64,000 nucleotides of DNA from Streptomyces sp. ACA25. Its GTDB lineage: Bacteria > Actinomycetota > Actinomycetes > Streptomycetales > Streptomycetaceae. Made by a program: the position numbers and the translations under genes. This document shows, piece after piece, positions 28,200 through 35,348 of the stretch. How positions within the stretch are numbered: the stretch's first letter is position 1; every line of letters begins with the position of its first letter. Under the pieces are notes generated by a model. That model was not told the DNA's origin. It worked only from the letters and a program-made list of their open reading frames with translations, and made no database searches. The DNA is taken from NCBI RefSeq assembly GCF_028200735.1, contig NZ_JAQKPV010000001.1:620001-684000 (forward strand). Direction: 5' to 3'.

Positions 28200-28541
28200 G
28201 TGGACCTGTCCCTGTCGACCCGTACCGTCGGCGACCGAACGGTCGTCGAGGTAGGCGGCGAGATTGATGTGTATACCGCGCCGAAGTTGCGTGAACAGCT
28301 GGTGGAGCTGGTCAACGACGGCAACCACCACCTGGTGGTGGACATGGAGCGTGTCGACTTCCTCGACTCGACCGGTCTGGGAGTCCTGGTGGGTGGTCTC
28401 AAGCGGGTGCGGGCCCAGGAGGGTTCGCTGCGCCTGGTCTGCAACCAGGAGCGCATCCTCAAGATTTTCCGGATCACGGGTCTGACGAAGGTGTTCCCGA
28501 TCCATGACTCGGTGGACGAGGCCGTCGCGGCCACGGACTGA
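28200..28541 (+). CDS. bldG: Anti-anti-sigma factor BldG
   Basis: 113 residues from GTG 28200 with GGAGG five bases upstream. STAS domain with the phospho-Ser motif [16 protein letters not shown]. The sequence is near-identical, as I remember it, to BldG of S. coelicolor, which is required for aerial hyphae and antibiotic production. When dephosphorylated it binds anti-sigma factors and frees sigma-H and others. The anti-sigma-like gene follows at 28657, as in S. coelicolor. The control region overlaps the upstream end of the divergent helicase frame. Confidence 0.96.
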   Translation: MDLSLSTRTVGDRTVVEVGGEIDVYTAPKLREQLVELVNDGNHHLVVDMERVDFLDSTGLGVLVGGLKRVRAQEGSLRLVCNQERILKIFRITGLTKVFPIHDSVDEAVAATD

Positions 28542-28656
28542 AGCGTCCGACCGACTCATCCGACCATCAGGACATGAGAGCCACCGTCCCCGGTCGCCCG
28601 GCCGGCACAGCCGGCGGCGACCGGGTGCGGCGTCTCGGTACGACCAAGGGGATGGC

Positions 28657-29067
28657 ATGGCCACCGTCGAACTTCGCTTCAGCGCGTCGCCGGAGCATGT
28701 GCGGACCGCCAGGCTGGTGGCCGCGGCCGTCGCCAGGCGGGCGGGAGTGGACGAGTCGGTGCTCGACGAGTTGCGTCTCGCCGTCGGCGAGGCGTGCAGC
28801 AGAGCCGTCGGGCTGCATGCCCTCCACGGTCTGGAAACCCCGGTGCGGGTGTCGCTGACCGAGGGGGAGAAGACTTTCACCATCGAGGTCGGTGACGACG
28901 CGCCGCACACCGTGCCCACCCCCCGGGACGGTTCCGCGGCCGACAGCGCGGACGAGCTCGGCCTCGCCGTCATCAGCGGGCTGGTCGACGATGTCGACGT
29001 CACGGCGGACGAGCACGGTGGCTTGATCCGGATGACGTGGCCGGCTGTTCCGGCCATCGTGTCCTGA
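28657..29067 (+). CDS. RsbW-like anti-sigma factor / kinase paired with BldG
   Basis: 136 residues from ATG 28657. It has a GHKL fold with VLDELRLAVGEACSRAV (N-box, Asn replaced by Ser/Arg region), GDDAPHTV (G1-like) and ELGLAVISGLVDDV (G2). The boxes are weaker than in RsbW, so kinase activity is uncertain. In S. coelicolor the corresponding product (SCO3548) binds BldG. Here it lies 115 bases after bldG in the same direction, so the two are likely co-transcribed. The exact sigma-factor partner is unknown. Confidence 0.87.
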   Translation: MATVELRFSASPEHVRTARLVAAAVARRAGVDESVLDELRLAVGEACSRAVGLHALHGLETPVRVSLTEGEKTFTIEVGDDAPHTVPTPRDGSAADSADELGLAVISGLVDDVDVTADEHGGLIRMTWPAVPAIVS

Positions 29068-29116
29068 CCCCCTCCGATGGAGTGGGTTCTGTCCCCTGAT
29101 CAGGGAAATCACCGGG

Positions 29117-29160
29117 ATATGATCTTCAATCGAAGATCATATAACTCCGCCGAACGGCGG
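29117..29160 (+). promoter_or_regulatory. AT-rich perfect dyad and second hairpin before hppA
   Basis: ATATGATCTTC-AATC-GAAGATCATAT (29117-29142) is an 11-bp perfect inverted repeat in a region otherwise near 70% GC. A second hairpin, CCGCCG-AA-CGGCGG, follows at 29147-29160. It lies 115-158 bases upstream of the hppA start and after the anti-sigma gene. It could be an operator, an RNA leader hairpin, or a terminator of the bldG operon. Confidence 0.5.
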
Positions 29161-29274
29161 TAATCTTCATCAGTGCCGGTGAATTACCCTTCCTGGCCCC
29201 TGTTTTCCTCCGGTGCGCCTCTCTACACTCCGGCCACATCCGTTTCGGATCAGCCTGAGCGTCAAGGAGGACGA

Positions 29275-31695
29275 ATGGTGGGGCCGTACACCCCTCTTGG
29301 GGACCATCCGCACGCCATCGAGCTAGCCGCCGAGCTCACGAGTGGCAACCGCATCGTGGTCCTCGTGATCGCGGTCATCGCTGCTTCGGCCCTGGCGCTC
29401 GCCGTCGTGCTGGCCAAGCAAGTCCTGGCTGCCGGCGAGGGCACTGACAGTATGAAGAAAATCGCGGCGGCGGTGCAGGAGGGCGCCAACGCCTACCTCG
29501 CCCGTCAGTTGCGCACGCTCAGCATCTTTGCCGTCATTGTTTTCTTCCTGCTCCTTCTGTTGCCGGCGGACGACTGGAATCAACGCATCGGCCGCTCGCT
29601 GTTCTTCGTGATCGGCGCGCTGTTCTCCGCGGCCACCGGCTACATCGGAATGTGGCTCGCGGTCCGCGCCAACGTCCGGGTGGCGGCAGCCGCCCGGGAG
29701 GCCAATCCCTCGGCGTCCACCGAGGGCGGGGCCACCAAGGACGTCATCACCGTCCGGCACCAGGCCATGAAGATCGCCTTCCGCACGGGCGGCGTGGTCG
29801 GGATGTGCACGGTCGGCCTCGGCCTGCTCGGTGCCTCCTGCGTGGTCCTCGTCTATGCCGCCGACGCGCCCAAGGTGCTGGAGGGCTTCGGTCTGGGCGC
29901 CGCACTGCTGGCCATGTTCATGCGGGTCGGCGGCGGCATCTTCACCAAGGCCGCGGACGTCGGTGCCGACCTCGTCGGCAAGGTCGAGAAAGGCATCCCC
30001 GAGGACGATCCGCGCAACGCCGCCACCATCGCCGACAATGTCGGTGACAACGTGGGCGACTGCGCCGGCATGGCCGCGGACCTGTTCGAGTCCTACGCCG
30101 TGGTGCTGGTCGCGAGCCTGATCCTCGGTGCGGTCGCATTCGGCAACGCCGGCCTGGCCTTCCCGCTCATCGTGCCCGCCATCGGCGTGATCACCGCCAT
30201 GATCGGCATTTTCGTGGTGGCTCCCCGGCGCACCGACCGCAACAGCATGACGGCCATCAACCGCGGGTTCTTCATCTCCGCGGGCATCTCCGTGGTGCTG
30301 GTCGCGGTCGCCGCCTTCGTTTCCCTGCCGAACAGCTTCGCCGACCTGACGGGCGCGAGTGCGGAGATCCTCGGCCACGACGGCGACCCCCGGCTGTTCG
30401 CACTGATCGCCGTCTCCATCGGCATTGTGCTCGCCGCCCTGATCCAGCAGCTCACCGGCTACTTCACCGAGCCGAGTCGCAAGCCCGTGCGGGACATCGG
30501 GAAAACCTCCCGCACCGGACCGGCCACCGTGGTGCTGTCCGGCTTCTCGCTCGGCATGGAGTCCGCCGTCTACACCGCCCTGCTGGTGGGCCTCAGCCTC
30601 TACGCGGCCTTCCTGCTGGCGGGCAGCACCATCATGCTGGCGCTGTTCGCGGTGGCCCTGGCCGGCACCGGTCTGCTCACCACCGTGGGCGTCATCGTCG
30701 CCATGGACACCTTCGGGCCGGTGGCCGACAACGCCCAGGGCATCGCCGAGATGTCCGGTGACGTCGAGGGCGCGGGCGCGCAGGTGCTCACCGACCTCGA
30801 CGCGGTCGGCAACACCACCAAGGCCGTGACCAAGGGCATCGCCATCTCCACCGCGGTGCTCGCCGCCGCCGCGCTCTTCGGCGCGTACCGGGACGCCATC
30901 ACCGAAGCGGTGGCGGACGTCCGGCTGGTGGAGGCCGACATCGTCACCCTGTCGATGGACATCTCGCAGCCGAACAACCTGTTCGGTCTGATCATCGGTG
31001 CCTCGGTGGTCTTCCTGTTCTCCGGACTCGCCGTCAACGCCGTTTCCCGCTCCGCCGGGTCGGTGGTCTACGAGGTGCGCCGCCAGTTCCGGGAGCGTCC
31101 CGGGATCATGGACTACACGGAGAAGCCCGAGTACGGCCGGGTCGTCGACATCTGCACCAAGGATTCGCTGCGGGAGCTGGCCACCCCCGGCCTGCTCGCC
31201 GTGATGGCGCCCATCGCCGTCGGCTTCAGCCTGGGCGTCGGCGCCCTCGGCGCCTACCTGGCGGGGGCGATCAGCGCGGGCATCCTCATGGCCGTGTTCC
31301 TCGCCAACTCCGGCGGCGCCTGGGACAACGCCAAGAAGCTCGTCGAGGACGGCCATCACGGGGGCAAGGGAAGCCCCGCGCATGAGGCGACCGTCATCGG
31401 CGACACCGTGGGTGACCCGTTCAAGGACACCGCGGGTCCGTCCATCAACCCGCTGCTGAAGGTCATGAACCTGGTGGCGCTGCTCATCGCCCCGGCGGTG
31501 GTCACACTGTCCTACGGTGACGACGCCAGCGCCGGGCTGCGCGCCCTGATCGCCGGGCTCGCCCTGGCTGTCATCATCGGCGCGGTGTACGCCTCCAAGC
31601 GGCGCGGCATCGCGGTGGACGACTCCGACACCGAAGCCGAAGGGCCGGCCCCCGAGCGGGACGACTCACCGGCCGGGGCCGCGAACCGGTCCTGA
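29275..31695 (+). CDS. hppA: Membrane proton-translocating pyrophosphatase, K+-independent type
   Basis: 806 residues from ATG 29275 with AAGGAGG five bases upstream. About 16 membrane segments. The pyrophosphate site has DVGADLVGKVE, DNVGDNVGDCAGMAADLFESY and GDTVGDPFKDTAGPS. The segment GNTTKAVTKG has Lys where K+-dependent enzymes have Ala, so this is the K+-independent, H+-pumping class. It couples PPi hydrolysis to proton export or a proton gradient. A hairpin terminator follows at 31734. Confidence 0.95.
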   Translation: MVGPYTPLGDHPHAIELAAELTSGNRIVVLVIAVIAASALALAVVLAKQVLAAGEGTDSMKKIAAAVQEGANAYLARQLRTLSIFAVIVFFLLLLLPADDWNQRIGRSLFFVIGALFSAATGYIGMWLAVRANVRVAAAAREANPSASTEGGATKDVITVRHQAMKIAFRTGGVVGMCTVGLGLLGASCVVLVYAADAPKVLEGFGLGAALLAMFMRVGGGIFTKAADVGADLVGKVEKGIPEDDPRNAATIADNVGDNVGDCAGMAADLFESYAVVLVASLILGAVAFGNAGLAFPLIVPAIGVITAMIGIFVVAPRRTDRNSMTAINRGFFISAGISVVLVAVAAFVSLPNSFADLTGASAEILGHDGDPRLFALIAVSIGIVLAALIQQLTGYFTEPSRKPVRDIGKTSRTGPATVVLSGFSLGMESAVYTALLVGLSLYAAFLLAGSTIMLALFAVALAGTGLLTTVGVIVAMDTFGPVADNAQGIAEMSGDVEGAGAQVLTDLDAVGNTTKAVTKGIAISTAVLAAAALFGAYRDAITEAVADVRLVEADIVTLSMDISQPNNLFGLIIGASVVFLFSGLAVNAVSRSAGSVVYEVRRQFRERPGIMDYTEKPEYGRVVDICTKDSLRELATPGLLAVMAPIAVGFSLGVGALGAYLAGAISAGILMAVFLANSGGAWDNAKKLVEDGHHGGKGSPAHEATVIGDTVGDPFKDTAGPSINPLLKVMNLVALLIAPAVVTLSYGDDASAGLRALIAGLALAVIIGAVYASKRRGIAVDDSDTEAEGPAPERDDSPAGAANRS

Positions 31696-31733
31696 CCGCG
31701 GCTCCGCTGACCGGCACGGTGTGCCGGGCGGAA

Positions 31734-31774
31734 GGACGGCGGGCGGTGTGCCTTGTGCACGCCGCCCGCCGTCC
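31734..31774 (+). terminator. hppA terminator
   Basis: A 13-bp stem (GGACGGCGGGCGG / CCGCCCGCCGTCC) with a 15-base loop, 38 bases after the stop. Confidence 0.75.
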
Positions 31775-31885
31775 GGTGTAGGTTCCCGCACGGGGGCGAT
31801 TCGCACAGCAGCGCAGTCCGCCGCGCATCCGGTGGCCGGGGCGGCACGCGACCCGCCCCCCGGTGGCACGAAGGGACCAGAAACG

Positions 31886-32614
31886 GTGAACAAGAAGCTC
31901 GCGATGGCATGGTCCGGATGCGCGGTGCTGGCCCTGACCCTGGCCGGCTGCTCCGGCGAGAACGGCGCGCGGACCGAGGCGTGGGCCGAGGACGTCTGTG
32001 ACGGTATGCAGCCGGAGGTGCAGAAGATCCAGGCCGCCAACGCGGCCATCGCGGAAGCCAGCGAGGGGGAGGACGAGCCGGCTGAGGTGCAGGAGGTCTA
32101 CTCGTCCGCCTACCAGGATCTCTCCGATGCTTTCGCGGGCCTGGCCACCGCCGTTGACGAGGCGGGTGACCCGCCCGTGGAGGACGGGGAGCAGCTGCGG
32201 GAGGACGCCGTCGCCGAACTCAACGGCACCTCCGAGGCGTACGCGGGTATCAAGGAGGCCAGCGACGGGCTGGACACCTCCGACCGGGGGGAGTTCGCCG
32301 ACGGGCTGCGCGACATGGTCGGACGGCTGGAGGAGTTGAGCCAGACCGGCGACGAGGCGCTGAGCCGGCTGCAGTCCGGCGAGCTGGGCAGCGCCATGGC
32401 GGAGCAGGAGGGGTGCCAGGGTGCGCCGGTCGTCCCCGGGGACGGCAACGGCGAAGGGGACGGTGACGACGCCGGGAACGAGGACGCCGGGAACGAGGAC
32501 GGCGAGGACGCCGGGGGCGAGGACGCGGAGGACCGTACCGACGACGCGGGCGCGGACACCTCCCGTGACGACGCCGCCGAGGACGACGACGAGGGCAGCG
32601 GCCGCGCCGGCTGA
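31886..32614 (+). CDS. Small secreted lipoprotein with acidic tail
   Basis: 242 residues from GTG 31886 with AAGGGA upstream. The signal peptide has basic N-end NKK, a hydrophobic core and lipobox LAGC at ~22-25. The mature part is helical and acidic. The last ~70 residues are almost only Asp, Glu, Gly, Asn and Ala, encoded by imperfect repeats (GNEDAGNEDGEDAGGEDAED). I know no defined function. Homologues occur next to hppA in streptomycetes. The acidic tail could bind cations or be a flexible surface spacer. Confidence 0.85.
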   Translation: MNKKLAMAWSGCAVLALTLAGCSGENGARTEAWAEDVCDGMQPEVQKIQAANAAIAEASEGEDEPAEVQEVYSSAYQDLSDAFAGLATAVDEAGDPPVEDGEQLREDAVAELNGTSEAYAGIKEASDGLDTSDRGEFADGLRDMVGRLEELSQTGDEALSRLQSGELGSAMAEQEGCQGAPVVPGDGNGEGDGDDAGNEDAGNEDGEDAGGEDAEDRTDDAGADTSRDDAAEDDDEGSGRAG

Positions 32615-32649
32615 CGAACGGACTGCCGAACGCCCGTCACAATGAAGAC

Positions 32650-34173
32650 GTGAGTATCGCTGATCTGCCTTCCCCCGGTCCGGACACGGCACGCCTGCGG
32701 GACGCCCTGCTCGCTGCCTCCTTCACCGCCGACGGGCTGCTGGAGCTGCTCGGTGCCTCCGCCTACGCCGCCCTGGCCAGAAGCGAGAGCGTGCCCGCCC
32801 TGCGCGCCACCCGTCAGGACGGCCCCCTGGCCACCTTGACCCGGCTGTTCCTGCTCCAGCAGGACGTCACGCCCGAGCAGGCGAAGGCCGCGCTGCCGAT
32901 GGAGCCCGCCCTGGCCGACGGCTGGCTGGTGCGCGACGGGCACCGGCTGCGGGCGGCCGTGGACGTACGCCCCTTCTCCGGCCCCGACGGCCAGGACTGG
33001 TGGATCGTCTCCGACCCGGGCTGCGCGGTCGGCGGCGCGGCCGGAATCCGCACCACCGGGGAGACCCGCGGGGACGTCGTGCTCGGAGTCGGCGGTGCCT
33101 CCACCACCCTCGCCCAGCTGACCGTCCGGGAGCCGGTGGCCCGCGCCCTCGACGTGGGCACCGGCTCCGGGATCCAGGCCCTGCACGCCTCCCTGCACGC
33201 CACCCGGGTGACCGCCACCGACCTCAATCCCCGCGCGCTGCGGATGGCACGTCTCACCCTCGCGCTCTCCGGCGCCCCTGAGGCCGACCTCCGTCAGGGC
33301 TCGCTGTTCGAACCCGTGGCCGACGACGGGCCGTTCGACCTGATCGTGTCGAACCCGCCGTTCGTGATCTCCCCGCTGCCGTCCCCCGAGGACCGGCTGA
33401 CCTACCGGGACGGCGGCATGACCGGCGACGAGCTCTGCCGCACCCTCGTGCGGCAGTCCGGCGAGCTGCTCGCCGAGGGCGGACACTGCCAGCTGCTGGC
33501 GAACTGGGAACACCTGGAGGGCGAGGACTGGCGGGACCGGCTGGCAGGCTGGATCCCCCCGGGCTGCGACGCCTGGATCGTGCAGCGTGAGCAGCAGGAC
33601 GTCAGCCAGTACACCGAGCTGTGGCTGCGCGACGCCGGTGAGCACCGCGGGGACCCGGCTGCCTACGCCGCCCGGTACGAGGAGTGGCTGGACGCGTTCG
33701 CCGAGCGCGGCACCCGCGCCGTCGGCTTCGGCTGGATCTCGCTGCGCAGGTCCGGCGCAGCGCGGCCGTCCGTCATCATCGAGGACTGGCCGCACGCCGT
33801 CGAACAGCCGCTCGGCCCGGAGATCCGGGCGCACTTCGTCCGCCAGGACTTCCTGCGCACGCACGATGACGCGGCCCTGCTGGAGTGCCGCTACACCCTG
33901 GCGGAAGACGTCATCCAGGAGCAGATCGGACGCCCGGGGGCCGAGGACCCCGAACATGTGGTGCTGCGCCGCCGGCACGGCATGATGCGCGCCACCACGC
34001 TGGACACCGTCGGCGCGGGCCTGGCGGGAAGCTGCGACGGGACGCTCCGGGCCGGGACGATCATCGACGCGATCGCCCAGCTCCTCGGCGAGGACGCGGT
34101 GGTGCTGCGCGACCGGACCCCCGAGCTGCTGCGCGGCCTCGTCGAACAGGGCTTCCTGAACGCCGTGGACTGA
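32650..34173 (+). CDS. HemK/RlmF-type SAM-dependent methyltransferase
   Basis: 507 residues. The N-terminal ~160 residues are an all-actinobacterial extension (helical). The Rossmann methyltransferase core follows, with motif I ALDVGTGSGIQALH, then ATDLNPRALRM, and catalytic NPPF in LIVSNPPFVISP. NPPF/NPPY enzymes methylate amide or exocyclic amino groups (Gln in release factors, adenine in nucleic acids). The C-terminal ~150 residues are another extension. The substrate is open. It begins at GTG 32650, 35 bases after the lipoprotein gene. Confidence 0.87.
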   Translation: MSIADLPSPGPDTARLRDALLAASFTADGLLELLGASAYAALARSESVPALRATRQDGPLATLTRLFLLQQDVTPEQAKAALPMEPALADGWLVRDGHRLRAAVDVRPFSGPDGQDWWIVSDPGCAVGGAAGIRTTGETRGDVVLGVGGASTTLAQLTVREPVARALDVGTGSGIQALHASLHATRVTATDLNPRALRMARLTLALSGAPEADLRQGSLFEPVADDGPFDLIVSNPPFVISPLPSPEDRLTYRDGGMTGDELCRTLVRQSGELLAEGGHCQLLANWEHLEGEDWRDRLAGWIPPGCDAWIVQREQQDVSQYTELWLRDAGEHRGDPAAYAARYEEWLDAFAERGTRAVGFGWISLRRSGAARPSVIIEDWPHAVEQPLGPEIRAHFVRQDFLRTHDDAALLECRYTLAEDVIQEQIGRPGAEDPEHVVLRRRHGMMRATTLDTVGAGLAGSCDGTLRAGTIIDAIAQLLGEDAVVLRDRTPELLRGLVEQGFLNAVD

Positions 34174-34192
34174 GCCCCGGCCGTGCGGGGCT
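34173..34192. terminator. Short hairpin between convergent genes
   Basis: AGCCCCG-GCCGTG-CGGGGCT, a 7-bp stem that begins at the last base of the methyltransferase stop codon and lies 25 bases from the end of the DUF2752 gene. Confidence 0.5.
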
Positions 34193-34216
34193 GTGGCGCG
34201 GCCGGACAAAAATCTG

Positions 34217-34651
34217 TCAACCCGTCAGGTTGCGGGCCAGCATCCACACCACCGCCACACCGAGCACCACCGCGTTTCCCCGTGAGCTGAGCACCGGCCG
34301 GTAACGGCGGCCCCGCAGCCCTTCGTAGAGCCAGCGGCCCACCATCCAGGCAGCCAGCGGGACGCCGAGGAGCAGCAGGACCGCGTTGTCCTGGAAGGCC
34401 GCGGCGACGTCACCGTGCAGCAGGTCGTAGGCCATCCGGGTGCCGCCGCAGGCCGGGCACAGCAGGCCGGTCAGCCAGTTGAAGGGGCAGCGCGGCAGGA
34501 GCTGCCCCGGCTCGTGCGGGTTGGTGCTCCGCAGGTAGGCGGCTGCCGCCAGGCCCCCGGCCAGCGCGGTCAGCGGGGCCACGGCCGGGTGCGACAGCCG
34601 GTTGCGGAGCCGGCCGACGGGCCCCGGTGCGGTTCTTGGTGACGTGCTCAT
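34217..34651 (-). CDS. DUF2752 membrane protein
   Basis: 144 residues with three membrane segments. The DUF2752 signature CPFNWLTGLLCPACGGTRMAY has its paired Cys motif CPACGGTR. Function unknown; the Cys suggest metal binding or redox activity at the membrane face. It follows the TM2-domain gene by 45 bases in the same direction, and the two recur together in actinobacteria, so they probably share a message. Confidence 0.88.
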   Translation of the reverse strand: MSTSPRTAPGPVGRLRNRLSHPAVAPLTALAGGLAAAAYLRSTNPHEPGQLLPRCPFNWLTGLLCPACGGTRMAYDLLHGDVAAAFQDNAVLLLLGVPLAAWMVGRWLYEGLRGRRYRPVLSSRGNAVVLGVAVVWMLARNLTG

Positions 34652-34696
34652 CGTGGCCTCCGCGCCGTGGTCGCTCGCTCCTGGTGCCGCGCAGCC

Positions 34697-35080
34697 TCAG
34701 CTGGTGCGCAGCACCCGGCCGTCGGAGTCGGTGATGCCTTCCTTGGCCAGCAGGTAGATGCCGTCGATCAGCGCCCAGATGAAGAACCCGCCGCAGGTGA
34801 GGAGCTGGGCGACGGCCAGTCCGTAGTGCCCGGTGTACCAGCGGCCGGTGCCGAAGGTGCCGACGAAGATCTGCAGGAGCCCGGCGACGAGCTTCGTTTT
34901 GGCGGAGTACACCCGTCCGTACGGGTCGTACCCGTAGGGCGCGTGCGGGTCGACGCGGTACATGCCCGGCGGGGGATAGCCGTATCCCGGCTGCGGGCCG
35001 TAGTACGTGCCGTACGGCGCACCGTCCCATCCCCGCTGATCATCGTGCGGCTGGTTGGGGTACGTGTGGTCGTCGGACAT
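34697..35080 (-). CDS. TM2-domain membrane protein
   Basis: 127 residues from ATG 35080 with GGGGGAAAATC upstream. The first ~60 residues are Tyr/Pro/Gly-rich and disordered (YGPQPGYGYPPPGMYRV). Then the TM2 domain: AGLLQIFVGTFGTGRWYTGHYG, a turn, and GGFFIWALIDGIYLL. TM2 proteins have two membrane helices joined by a short loop. Role unknown. It is divergent from topA. Confidence 0.88.
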   Translation of the reverse strand: MSDDHTYPNQPHDDQRGWDGAPYGTYYGPQPGYGYPPPGMYRVDPHAPYGYDPYGRVYSAKTKLVAGLLQIFVGTFGTGRWYTGHYGLAVAQLLTCGGFFIWALIDGIYLLAKEGITDSDGRVLRTS

Positions 35081-35348
35081 GATTTTCCCCCTGAGCGGTG
35101 AGCCGGTGCGCGGAGCCGGCCGGAGCGGCGTGAGCTGGGCCTGCCGCCCGGCCGGGGCCGGGTGCCGCGCCGGCTCACCGCCATCCTGCCAGTGGTATCC
35201 GGCGGCGGGAACGGCGGTCGGCGGGTTACCGTCGGAAGCGGCGCCCGGCATTGCCGCTTGACACGGAGGCGGGAGGTAGCGTCACACTCCGCACCACCGG
35301 ACCACCGTGAAAAATGCCGAGACAATCACCGGAGAGAAGAGCGAGAAG

